Virus record (IMG/VR): IMGVR_UViG_3300020179_000132 | Coordinates: 1 to 28,570 of that record | Strand: one strand, 5' to 3' | DNA: 28,570 nt | Source of the DNA: a virus | Notes under the pieces: model-generated | The model's database searches: none | What the model was told of the DNA's origin: nothing | The model's input: the letters and a program-made list of their open reading frames with translations, nothing else | Position numbers and translations under genes: made by a program | In this document: in pieces, positions 1 through 6,535 of the stretch | Numbering within the stretch: the first letter of the stretch is position 1 | Layout: each line of letters starts with the position of its first letter

Positions 1-2
1 GC

Positions 3-215
3 GCTTCAATTCGACAGGGCAAACAAGGTTACACCTTGATGCAACGCATCTTGGACTCACAAGCCAAGCATTGTCAAAATTGCTTGAATTATGCAGCTCG
101 TGGCATTGTTCCCATTGGAAGCTTGCCACTGCCAGGGCAGCGTTGTGAGTGCCGATCAAACTGTAAATGCAGGGTGAGATATTTACGACAGCAAGCGCCG
201 ACGGTGGCCGTTTGA
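3..215 (+). CDS. Phage head morphogenesis or portal-associated protein, C-terminal end only (partial)
   Basis: This frame is open from the left edge and gives 70 residues before TGA at 213-215. It is not preceded by a start here, so the gene begins outside the window. The tail carries a cysteine pattern (CQNC, then PIGSLPLPG, then CECRSNCKCR) that I recognise from the C-termini of Mu gpF-like head-morphogenesis domains, where the cysteines look metal-binding. Position supports this: such proteins (or portal fusions) lie upstream of the prohead protease, which appears here at 4764 after an inserted cassette. The family call rests on about 35 residues, so it is moderate; the reading frame itself is more certain than the name. 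Confidence 0.62.
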   Translation, partial: ASIRQGKQGYTLMQRILDSQAKHCQNCLNYAARGIVPIGSLPLPGQRCECRSNCKCRVRYLRQQAPTVAV

Positions 216-270
216 TTGTGCATAAACAAATGAAAAGCGGCCCTTATGATATCAAAGATTTGTTTTTGCC

Positions 271-1494
271 ATGGCCAAAATTCTTTATTGCGGCGACGCT
301 TTTGTCGAAACTGGTTTTGGGCGCGTTGCTGAAAACCTGCTTCCCGCTTTGGCGAGGGATCATGAAGTTAGTGTACTGGCGGTAAATTACCACGGTGATC
401 CTGACTCAGAGGCCAGGAAATATGATGTTTATCCGGCCATGCTGCATGGCTCCGATCCATTTGGCTCACATCGAATTGGCGAACTTGTTCAAAAAATCAA
501 GCCCGATTTGGTATGGGTGACAAATGATATCTGGATTGGGATTAGTTTATGGAAGGCCGTTAAGGCATTTAAACAAAGCATTGGTTTTAAATATTTTGTT
601 TATACTCCCATTGACAGTTATGGGCTATTTTCCGAGCTTTTGGAACCCATCAATGAATGGGATGGCGTTGCCACTTATACAAAATTTGGAGCGGCTGAAA
701 TTGAAAAAATTGGCTACGAAAAAGAAATTGCCATCATGGGACATGGCACTGATTTTTCTAAATTTTTTCCAATGGACAAAGAGGAATGTCGAGAAAAGCT
801 GGGTGTGCCAAAGGACAAATTTATTGTTTTCAATGGCAATAGAAATCAACCGCGCAAGCGAATTGATTTGACAATTAAGGCTTTTATTAAGTTTGCAAAA
901 GACAAAGACGACGCACGATTGTGGCTCAATATGGGCAGTAAAGATATGGGGTGGGATATTGTGCCGTTATTTAAGCGCGTGGCTCGCGATGAAGGATATG
1001 ATCCCACTGGCAAACTTATTCTCACCAGCCCTCACTTTTCCACGGCAAACTGTTTAAGCATTGAACAACTTAACATGGTTTACAACGCCTCCGATATTGG
1101 TATTAACACTTGCATTGGAGAGGGCTGGGGGCTGGTTAATACTGAACATGCTGCCACTGGCGTGGCTCAATTGGTGCCCGATCATACGAGCCTGGCCGAA
1201 ATTTTTGACGAACTGCCACGGATTTTATGTAATGCTGCAGAGACTGATAGGAACTATGGTTTGGAACGATTGCTTCCCGACCCGGATTCTGCCGCCGAAT
1301 TGCTTTCTTATTATTATGATTTCCGAGATTCATTGAAAAAAGACGGTCAGTGGTGTTACAACCGTATTCGCGAAGAAGCTTTTACTTGGCCCCATATCAC
1401 AAAGCAAATGTTAGAAATTGTCGGAAAAACATTAGCGGCAAAACCGGCAGAGCCTGAATTTAAGGGCTTTGGCACTCCTGCAAAAATTAATTAA
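271..1494 (+). CDS. GT4-like (GT-B fold) glycosyltransferase
   Basis: A 407-residue protein with GT-B glycosyltransferase architecture, expected to move a sugar from a nucleotide-sugar donor in the cytoplasm. The N-terminal half starts MAKILYCGDAFVETGFGRVA, with the Gly-rich acceptor-side loop (GFG, residues 15-17). The C-terminal half has a basic segment (NGNRNQPRKRIDLTIKAF, near residue 190) and the EX7E-type motif GEGWGLVNTE, Glu284 to Glu292, which binds the donor in GT4 enzymes. The ATG at 271 is the only usual start after an in-frame stop at 247-249; no clear Shine-Dalgarno is seen. It heads a cassette with two further carbohydrate-related genes and a methyltransferase, suggesting joint synthesis of one glycan. 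Donor and acceptor cannot be read from the sequence. Confidence 0.85.
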   Translation: MAKILYCGDAFVETGFGRVAENLLPALARDHEVSVLAVNYHGDPDSEARKYDVYPAMLHGSDPFGSHRIGELVQKIKPDLVWVTNDIWIGISLWKAVKAFKQSIGFKYFVYTPIDSYGLFSELLEPINEWDGVATYTKFGAAEIEKIGYEKEIAIMGHGTDFSKFFPMDKEECREKLGVPKDKFIVFNGNRNQPRKRIDLTIKAFIKFAKDKDDARLWLNMGSKDMGWDIVPLFKRVARDEGYDPTGKLILTSPHFSTANCLSIEQLNMVYNASDIGINTCIGEGWGLVNTEHAATGVAQLVPDHTSLAEIFDELPRILCNAAETDRNYGLERLLPDPDSAAELLSYYYDFRDSLKKDGQWCYNRIREEAFTWPHITKQMLEIVGKTLAAKPAEPEFKGFGTPAKIN

Positions 1495-1498
1495 AGTT

Positions 1499-2215
1499 AT
1501 GCAAATTTCGCAAATCTTTTTGACTACCAATACGGAAGAAAAGCTTAGTCCTTTTCTTAAATATGCCACTGGCACCATTGACAATGTGTTTCCAAATGCG
1601 GAGCATATCATTTATAACAATGAAAGTCTTCGTGCCTTTATTGAGCAGCATTATGACAAGGAAGTGGTGTGGGCTTATGATAGTTTGAAGCCATTTTCTT
1701 ACAAAGCTGATCTTGGTCGCTTTTGCTTGCTAAATATTTTTGGCGGATGGTATTTTGATATTGCAGTGAGAGCTGTTAATCCCGTTGAAGTGGGAGAGCG
1801 CATCAAATTCTTAGCCTTTCGCGATATTCAACGGTTTAGTTATACAAGTTGGGCTTGTGCTACTACTGTCCTCTATTCAAAGCCTGACAACAAAGGATTG
1901 CAAATTGCCATTGAAAAGATTGTGGCAAATTGTAAAAATAAATATTATGGCATCACACCATTGTGCCCCACTGGTCCCACCTTGCTTGGCGAGGCACTGG
2001 CTGCTAATGGCAGCCAGGCCGATTTTGTGTATGGCGATTATTTAGAGCTAACACCTACGCATGAGCAAAAGAATAGAGCATTTGTATTGCCTGATGGCAC
2101 TATCATGGCATGGAGCAAACCTTCTGGCGGTGGCGATTTAACTGGCGTGGGAGCCAAGAGCGTTAATAATTACAATGAGCTGTGGGCCGCGAGGGATGTT
2201 TATGCAACCGTCTGA
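1499..2215 (+). CDS. GT32-like glycosyltransferase (sugar-binding DXD region family), altered DXD
   Basis: About 238 residues. The segment YKADLGRFCLLNIFGGWYFD matches the core of the Gly_transf_sug (DXD-containing, GT32-like) family, which typically reads KADLxRYxxLxxxGGxYxDxD. Here the metal-binding DXD is replaced by D-I-A (FDIAVRAVNP), so the second Asp is missing. I chose the ATG at 1499, four bases after the upstream stop, because MQISQIFLTTN is a typical N-terminus; an earlier in-frame ATG at 1469 would overlap the preceding gene by 26 nt. The gene sits between a GT4 enzyme and a DUF4422 protein and overlaps the latter, so they are probably co-translated. Fold assignment is fairly secure; activity is uncertain. 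Confidence 0.75.
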   Translation: MQISQIFLTTNTEEKLSPFLKYATGTIDNVFPNAEHIIYNNESLRAFIEQHYDKEVVWAYDSLKPFSYKADLGRFCLLNIFGGWYFDIAVRAVNPVEVGERIKFLAFRDIQRFSYTSWACATTVLYSKPDNKGLQIAIEKIVANCKNKYYGITPLCPTGPTLLGEALAANGSQADFVYGDYLELTPTHEQKNRAFVLPDGTIMAWSKPSGGGDLTGVGAKSVNNYNELWAARDVYATV

Positions 2216-2918
2216 TTGCACCATCTACGCCGTTTGCATTAACGACGAAAAAGTGCGCTACGAAGCCAAAAGTAACATTGTGCCCATTCTTGGTGGGGCA
2301 TGGGCTATCGCTGATGAGAAGCGCGATGCGCTTCGTAAAGAGGGCTATATGTTTGATGATGAGGGTGGTTATATGTCTGCATTAAACGAACGATGGGGAG
2401 AATTAAGCTGTGTGCAGTGGATGATGCTTAATGCAGAAGAAAAAAATATTGGCAATGCTCAGTACCGCCGAAATTGGATTGAACCTCGAAGTGAATGGTA
2501 TTTAGACGATACATTATACGTTCCAGAACCCGCCGTTTTTGCTTGTTCATTAGAGAAACAGTTTTATGGCGGTCATCGTGATTTTGATGCTCCTCTTATC
2601 ACTCGGGAGCTAGCGGATGGCGGACAGTGGCTATTCAATCGAGAGGAGATTGATGCCCTATGGGCACAAAATTTATTTATTGGCTGCAACATGGCGCGTG
2701 GTCCGAAGCGAGAATATAAAGAATTTATGACTGTTCTTTTTCATGCTCTTATTCCCATTTGGGAACAACATAAGAATCATTTTCTTTCCATTGAGGGATA
2801 TGACAGGAGGGCCATTGCTTTCATTGCCGAACGTATTATTACCGGCATTGTGTTGTATCGTGATAAGATTCTGCCTGGCGTAAAGATTGCCACGGCTCCC
2901 ATTGGGTATATTTCATAA
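2202..2918 (+). CDS. DUF4422-family protein, probable glycosyltransferase
   Basis: A 238-residue protein resembling the DUF4422 family, found in capsule and exopolysaccharide clusters and thought to include glycosyltransferases. The diagnostic parts are LNERWGELSCVQWMMLNAEE followed by IGNAQYRRNW (family: LNxxxCELTxxYWxWKN...YIGxxHYRR), and near the C-terminus RRAIAFIAERIITGIVL (family: GYLAERLLTxWL). Of three nearby in-frame ATGs (2175, 2196, 2202) I prefer 2202, because GAGGG at 2191-2195 stands 6 nt before it. The start lies inside the end of the preceding gene, a 14-nt overlap in another frame. It probably acts on the same glycan as its neighbours; the substrate is unknown. Confidence 0.7.
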   Translation: MQPSDCTIYAVCINDEKVRYEAKSNIVPILGGAWAIADEKRDALRKEGYMFDDEGGYMSALNERWGELSCVQWMMLNAEEKNIGNAQYRRNWIEPRSEWYLDDTLYVPEPAVFACSLEKQFYGGHRDFDAPLITRELADGGQWLFNREEIDALWAQNLFIGCNMARGPKREYKEFMTVLFHALIPIWEQHKNHFLSIEGYDRRAIAFIAERIITGIVLYRDKILPGVKIATAPIGYIS

Positions 2919-3460
2919 TGGCTCATCGCGAACAAGGCGAATACATCGCTTCCGTAAGGCAACGGTTTCCTGAATTTTTCAAGGGAGGGCGAGTCTTAGA
3001 AATTGGAAGCCTCAATATCAATGGAACAGTGCGACAATTCTTTGATGCCAATGAATATGTGGGAGTTGATGTTGGTGAAGGCCCCGGTGTCGATGTTGTA
3101 ATCAGCGGGCATGAATATAACAGTGAACAATTATTTGATTGTTGTATTTCATGTGAGTGCTTCGAACATAATCCATTTTGGGAGGAGACCTTCTTGAACA
3201 TGGTGAGGCTTTGTCGAAAGGACGGTCTTGTTGTATTTACTTGTGCCACCACTGGCAGACCGGAGCACGGCACCGAACGCACAACCCCGCAAGATAGCCC
3301 TTTAACCATTGCCAAGGGTTGGTCATACTATCGCAATCTGACGCAAGAAGATTTTCTCTCCGCCATTGATTTCAAAAAGTTTTTTAAGGAGATGCAATTT
3401 GCAACGAACAAGGAATCTTGTGATTTATATTTTGAGGGAATTAGGGCGGAACAGTATTGA
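2918..3460 (+). CDS. Class I SAM-dependent methyltransferase
   Basis: 180 residues with a Rossmann-type methyltransferase core. Motif I is VLEIGSLNINGTV (about residues 26-38), the acidic ribose-binding region is YVGVDVGEGPGVDVV, and a motif IV-like strand reads FDCCISCECFEHNP. It is followed by the segment GRPEHGTERTTP, seen in methyltransferases of glycan and phage clusters. The start codon overlaps the stop of the DUF4422 gene (TAATG), implying translational coupling. In this setting a sugar or glycan is the most likely methyl acceptor, but this is inferred from the neighbours; nothing in the sequence fixes the substrate. Confidence 0.8.
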   Translation: MAHREQGEYIASVRQRFPEFFKGGRVLEIGSLNINGTVRQFFDANEYVGVDVGEGPGVDVVISGHEYNSEQLFDCCISCECFEHNPFWEETFLNMVRLCRKDGLVVFTCATTGRPEHGTERTTPQDSPLTIAKGWSYYRNLTQEDFLSAIDFKKFFKEMQFATNKESCDLYFEGIRAEQY

Positions 3461-3518
3461 CTTTGCTTCAAAAGGCATGGCTAGAATTGCCAAAGTTAGT
3501 ATGCTTCCGTGAATTCAA

Positions 3519-3764
3519 GTGAACAAGAAACAAAGGAAAACAAAGATTGCTCGTGTTATGCGAGAGTTTAAAGCTGGCACTTTAAAGGGCAGTGATAAAA
3601 AGCCTGTTACAAGCTATAAGCAGGCAATTGCAATTGCTCTTTCTGAAGCTGGCATGAGTCGTCGTGGCAAGAGCGATGAATATTGGGACAATTATTTCAT
3701 GACCCTCATCGGAGAAGAAGAGGAAGAAGAGGAAATGGATGGTTCTTGCGGAAAAAAGCGTTAA
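3519..3764 (+). CDS. DUF6496-like small basic/acidic protein (zero-frame product)
   Basis: 81 residues from a GTG start; an in-frame stop at 3510-3512 excludes anything longer, and no clear Shine-Dalgarno is present. The stretch KIARVMREFKAGTLKGSDKK followed by PVTSYKQAIAIALSEAGMSR matches DUF6496, a short family with the signature KVMREFKxGxL...TSRKQAIAIALSEAG, of unknown function. After the domain comes an acidic run of seven Glu and the end MDGSCGKKR. The two last Lys codons form a slippery A_AAA_AAG just before the TAA, so this is probably the shorter of two products of one gene. Confidence 0.7.
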   Translation: MNKKQRKTKIARVMREFKAGTLKGSDKKPVTSYKQAIAIALSEAGMSRRGKSDEYWDNYFMTLIGEEEEEEEMDGSCGKKR

Positions 3765-4111
3765 GGGGTGATGTTGAAAGCTTCGCCCCTCCTGCTGCAG
3801 TACGGGCCGCCGCAAGGCGCGGTCTTGAACTGCGAAAGAAATATGGCAGGGGCGGACTAACCACTCAAGAAGCCGGAAAGCAAGGCATTGGTAGTGGCGT
3901 GGCGCGGGCTGGTGATTTAGCTGGCGGAAGCAGGATTAGCTTTGAAACTATCAAACGCATGTCTGCGTTTTTCTCGCGCCATGAAAAGAATAAGAGCGGA
4001 GGAGAAAGCGATGCGGGCTATATCGCGTGGATGCTTTGGGGTGGGGATGCTGGTAGGTCTTGGGCTCGGCGTATTATTAAGATGGTAGAAAGTCGTCAAA
4101 AAGACCAATGA
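3519..4111 (+). CDS. Predicted -1 frameshift fusion: DUF6496-like domain plus conserved phage helical domain
   Basis: If ribosomes slip back one base at 3752-3758, reading continues in the -1 frame to TGA at 4109-4111, giving a fusion of about 197 residues. The downstream part carries a coherent domain: RGLELRKKYGRGG, then ARAGDLAGGSRISFETIKRM, FFSRHEKNK and GYIAWMLWGGDAGRSWA. I recognise this pattern as recurring in phage head-region proteins but cannot name the family safely. The domain has no good start of its own. The only ATG in its frame (3683) would begin with an Arg-rich out-of-frame shadow of the Glu run, and no ATG or GTG is seen next to the domain (a TTG at 3746 is possible). An alternative is a natural frameshift mutation splitting one ancestral gene. 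The function is unknown. Confidence 0.6.
3752..3790 (+). promoter_or_regulatory. Programmed -1 ribosomal frameshift signal (slippery site plus stem-loop)
   Basis: The heptamer A_AAA_AAG (3752-3758) lies in register with the zero-frame codons GGA AAA AAG. Five bases later an 8-bp stem starts: 3764-3771 (AGGGGTGA) pairs with 3783-3790 (TCGCCCCT) around an 11-nt loop, with one G-U pair. Slippery site, spacer and hairpin match the dnaX-type layout. An upstream purine-rich GGATGG (3737-3742) is a weak candidate for a stimulatory Shine-Dalgarno. The TAA of the zero frame is at 3762-3764. Confidence 0.65.
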
Positions 4112-4422
4112 GCGAGTATGTGCGCGTGATGGAAGAAGAAGACGAAGGCATTGGTCTCATGAAATCATTGGCGCTTCTTTCCGCCAATGAACATCGCAAT
4201 ACTTCTCGTTGGGAGCTTGTTGAAAAACAATGCTTTAAAAACGGACGGCTCGATGAGACTCATATTTACGTGGTGAGCGTCTACGAGAAGCCCGATGATC
4301 ATTTTGAGCCTGCAAAATTTTTAGTTTTTGAGGCCGAGGCAATTGCAAAAGCTTATGTGATGGAAGGCGTGGAACAGCAGCTTCGCGAGATTCGTGGTGA
4401 AAATGATGAAAACGAAGACTAG
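4108..4422 (+). CDS. Hypothetical protein, 104 aa
   Basis: A 104-residue, mostly acidic protein that I do not recognise. It begins MSEYVRVMEEEDEGIGLMKS and ends in an acidic tail (RGENDENED). A central segment with alternating hydrophobic residues (HIYVVSVYEKPDDHFEPAKF) suggests a small alpha/beta fold. There is no signal peptide or membrane segment. Its ATG overlaps the preceding TGA as ATGA, so it is probably translated by coupling with the frameshift gene upstream. Its stop codon overlaps the stop codon of the convergent regulator at a shared CTAG. Confidence 0.6.
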   Translation: MSEYVRVMEEEDEGIGLMKSLALLSANEHRNTSRWELVEKQCFKNGRLDETHIYVVSVYEKPDDHFEPAKFLVFEAEAIAKAYVMEGVEQQLREIRGENDENED

Positions 4423-4700
4423 TTTTTCGTATGGGCGATGAAAGATGGATAGCCCATAAGCCACAATACGCTAATTCCATAGAGGCCACTAAGGGTGCGT
4501 ATTTGCACGCAATCTGGCGCAAGAGTGGCGCGTTCCATGCGAGAGTAAGAGCTTTGGCTGATATGGAGCACTTCGGCCACGTCTTTTTGCGATAGACCAC
4601 TATTGAGGCGGGCGTCTTTTACTCTCTGGGCAATAAGCTGCCGCGCCTGATGGTGCGGCATTTTAAGCACGTCCGCATTGCCCCTTGCAAGAAACATCAT
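4419..4700 (-). CDS. XRE/Cro-CI family helix-turn-helix regulator
   Basis: 93 residues on the reverse strand, against all surrounding structural genes. The core RVKDARLNSGLSQKDVAEVL followed by HISQSSYSRMERATLAP is a classic HTH_3 unit: Gln after the first Ser (SQKDVA), then the recognition helix SQSSYSRMER. A hydrophobic end (LSGLYGISVLWLMGYPSF) follows. Two adjacent ATGs (4700 and 4697) and an internal one at 4658 are possible starts; none has a Shine-Dalgarno, and 4658 would leave the HTH intact. Such a gene inside a late operon looks like a moron or regulator with its own promoter. It may bind the divergent intergenic region at 4701-4763. No integrase is near, so a lysogeny role is unproven. 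Confidence 0.8.
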   Translation of the reverse strand: MMFLARGNADVLKMPHHQARQLIAQRVKDARLNSGLSQKDVAEVLHISQSSYSRMERATLAPDCVQIRTLSGLYGISVLWLMGYPSFIAHTKN

Positions 4701-4763
4701 GCCGCTAGTCTAAATTGCATAAGCTTTTTAATTGTAATAAGAATTATTTGGTAAAGTATATCT
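4701..4763. promoter_or_regulatory. Divergent intergenic region with candidate promoters and operator
   Basis: This 63-bp AT-rich gap separates the reverse-strand regulator from the forward prohead protease. On the reverse strand TACAAT (complement of 4731-4736) resembles a -10 box. On the forward strand the region just before the ATG reads TAAAGTATATCT. A degenerate direct repeat, AAATTGCATAAG (4712-4723) and TAATTGTAATAAG (4729-4741), could be an operator for the HTH protein. No Shine-Dalgarno precedes 4764. These are visual matches only. Confidence 0.35.
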
Positions 4764-5957
4764 ATGAGCACCATCTCTTATCGGTACGATTTCTCGCCAA
4801 TTGAGAAATACGAAATGACGCCGGAAGGCTACCTTCGGGCGTGGGCTTCGATTGCTCGCACTGGCGTTCAGCTCTACACAGACGCTGATGGCTCAGTCCG
4901 TCGTGAATATCGTCCCGCTATTGAAGTGGCGTCTCCAGAAAGCTTGGCCTCATTTGCGGGCAAAGCTATCACTTCTGAACATCCCCCAGTTCTTCTTGAT
5001 GCTGAAAACACTAAAGACTACCAAGTAGGATTTAGCGGCACTGAAGTGGTTTACGACGATGGTTTCGTTAAAGCCGTGATGACAATTACGGACAAAGAAG
5101 CCATTGAACGTATTATGCGTGGTGATGCTCGTGAAGTGAGCGCGGGCTATCGGGTGAATTATGATCCCACGCCTGGCGTTACAGAAAACGGCGAACATTA
5201 CGATGGCATCCAAAAGGAAATCATCGGTAATCACATTGCCGTTGTTCGTCGGGGCCGCGCAGGCCCGCAAGTGAAGCTTCATCTTGATCGTCAAGATGCT
5301 GCTAATCCATCTCTACTCTCTATACACGGAGACCGTCCAATGACTGCCAAAGTCGTTTTCGATGGCGCCGAGTTTGAAGTGACGGAGAGCGTTGCTCTTG
5401 CGATCACCAAAGAACGCGAAGACGCCAAAATGTCCTATGAGGACATGAAGAAAAAATACGACGAGTTGCAGGCTGCTGCCGATGCCATGAAATCCGAAAT
5501 GGATGCCATGGAAAAGAAAATGAAGGGTAAGTGCGACGCTGCCGAAGGCCGCGCCGATGCCCTGGCAGAACAAGTTGAGGAATTGAAGGGCGATTTAGCT
5601 GCCGCCAAGGAAATCAATCTTGATTCCATGGTGGAAGAGCGTCTTTCCCTCATCGAAAAAGCCAAGCCTGTTCTCGATGCTGCTTACGATTTCAGCGGCA
5701 AAGAAGCTCGTGAAGTGATGGTTGATGCCATCCAAGCCGTTCGCGGCGACAGCATTGACCTGTCCGAAAAGTCTGATGACTACGTGCAGGCCATGTTTGA
5801 CACTCTGGAAGCGTCCCGTAAGGACTCTGCCACCACTGATGAGCTGCGTAAAGCCGTAGCTTCCATTGCTTCTCCCATGTCTGCTCCTTCGTCCTATATG
5901 GACAATCTGCAGAATGCCTGGAAAAAGCCCCTCTCCATCTCCAAAGAGGCTAAGTAA
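4764..5957 (+). CDS. DUF2213 prohead protease with C-terminal scaffold domain
   Basis: 397 residues. The N-terminal part matches DUF2213, the phage head-maturation protease family: TPEGYLRAWASIARTGVQLY (residues 19-38), EHPPVLLD with His73, and REVSAGYRV with Ser126. His and Ser are the likely catalytic pair of an S78/U35-like protease. GNHIAVVRRGRAG closes the protease fold. From about residue 215 the protein becomes a charged coiled coil (MSYEDMKKKYDELQ onwards), typical of a capsid scaffold. The start at 4764 gives the usual family N-terminus. It stands directly before cement and capsid genes. The protease would process capsid components inside the prohead; the scaffold part guides shell assembly and is normally removed. 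Confidence 0.85.
   Translation: MSTISYRYDFSPIEKYEMTPEGYLRAWASIARTGVQLYTDADGSVRREYRPAIEVASPESLASFAGKAITSEHPPVLLDAENTKDYQVGFSGTEVVYDDGFVKAVMTITDKEAIERIMRGDAREVSAGYRVNYDPTPGVTENGEHYDGIQKEIIGNHIAVVRRGRAGPQVKLHLDRQDAANPSLLSIHGDRPMTAKVVFDGAEFEVTESVALAITKEREDAKMSYEDMKKKYDELQAAADAMKSEMDAMEKKMKGKCDAAEGRADALAEQVEELKGDLAAAKEINLDSMVEERLSLIEKAKPVLDAAYDFSGKEAREVMVDAIQAVRGDSIDLSEKSDDYVQAMFDTLEASRKDSATTDELRKAVASIASPMSAPSSYMDNLQNAWKKPLSISKEAK
5328..5342 (+). promoter_or_regulatory. Internal ribosome-binding site for nested scaffold start
   Basis: GGAGA at 5328-5332 is followed after 7 nt by an in-frame ATG at 5340 inside the protease-scaffold gene. It is a better start signal than the one in front of the full-length ORF at 4764, which has no visible Shine-Dalgarno. 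Confidence 0.55.
5340..5957 (+). CDS. Predicted nested capsid scaffold protein (in-frame internal start)
   Basis: Starting at Met193 of the protease gene, this would make a 205-residue protein beginning MTAKVVFDGAEFEVTESVAL. It starts after the protease domain ends and a linker has passed (about residues 175-192), then covers the whole coiled-coil region with many Lys, Glu and Ala residues. The nested protease/scaffold layout is known from lambda C/Nu3 and related phages, where the smaller product is the scaffold. Support comes from the GGAGA box and from the domain boundary falling exactly at the start. It is not proof of expression. Confidence 0.55.
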   Translation: MTAKVVFDGAEFEVTESVALAITKEREDAKMSYEDMKKKYDELQAAADAMKSEMDAMEKKMKGKCDAAEGRADALAEQVEELKGDLAAAKEINLDSMVEERLSLIEKAKPVLDAAYDFSGKEAREVMVDAIQAVRGDSIDLSEKSDDYVQAMFDTLEASRKDSATTDELRKAVASIASPMSAPSSYMDNLQNAWKKPLSISKEAK

Positions 5958-5959
5958 TT

Positions 5960-6520
5960 ATGGCCGTCACTTTCTCTGCCTCGGGCACTGCTACGGCTGG
6001 TGGTGTGCAACAGAGCTACGCTCTCACTCACACTGCTTTGCTTGAAGGCCAACTGTCCGACATCCGCGACAACACTATTTCCACTGGTCTTAACCAAACT
6101 GGCGCTGTGCTGGCTTTTGGTAATCTGGTGGTTTATAACACTGCAGGCACCGCTGCAAATTCTGTCACGACCATTTCCGGTACTTCCGATACCGTTATTG
6201 GTTTAAATGCCCTCACTTATGTTGATGAAACTGCTCTTGATTCCAACAGCCGTCCTGGCGTAAAGGACAAGCAAGCCGTCAACGTGGTAAATGAAGGTGC
6301 TGTGGCCGTCTATGTTACGGGCGCTGTATCTCCCACTTCTCCCGTCCGCGTGCTCTATGCAGCCAGTGGCACTGGTAAAGCTGGTCAATTCTCCCATGCC
6401 TTCGCTTCGGGTAAGACCGTGCGGCTGGCTGGCGCTCGTTTCCTCACCACCACTACTAGCAGCGGCCTAGCCGTGCTGGAGCTGAACGGTCCGAGCTTCA
6501 CCCTCTCTGCTGATTCTTGA
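5960..6520 (+). CDS. Capsid structural cement / decoration protein
   Basis: 186 residues, rich in Thr, Ser, Ala, Gly and Val, with no Cys, as expected for a small beta-rich capsid surface protein. Stretches such as DKQAVNVVNEGAVAVYVTGA and the later SPVRVLYAASGTGKAGQF resemble the Gp24-like structural cement proteins that sit between the protease/scaffold and major capsid genes in many siphophages. The start ATG lies two bases after the scaffold stop. Position, length and composition agree; the exact family is inferred from memory of the motif. Confidence 0.65.
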   Translation: MAVTFSASGTATAGGVQQSYALTHTALLEGQLSDIRDNTISTGLNQTGAVLAFGNLVVYNTAGTAANSVTTISGTSDTVIGLNALTYVDETALDSNSRPGVKDKQAVNVVNEGAVAVYVTGAVSPTSPVRVLYAASGTGKAGQFSHAFASGKTVRLAGARFLTTTTSSGLAVLELNGPSFTLSADS

Positions 6521-6521
6521 T

Positions 6522-6527
6522 AGGAGG
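6522..6527 (+). promoter_or_regulatory. Strong ribosome-binding site of the major capsid gene
   Basis: A perfect AGGAGG stands 8 nt before the ATG at 6536. Most genes in this window lack so good a site, which fits the high expression needed for the major capsid protein. Confidence 0.7.
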
Positions 6528-6535
6528 CCCTCACA

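Noticed and set aside
167-385. Forward ORF of 72 codons bridging the head gene end and the GT4 gene
   Set aside because: It overlaps two better frames and shows no family features.
3683-4111. Stand-alone 142-residue gene starting at ATG 3683
   Set aside because: Its first ~25 residues (MGQLFHDPHRRRRGRRGNGW) are the out-of-frame reading of the Glu run of the overlapping gene. The real domain begins after the slip site, so frameshift fusion explains it better.
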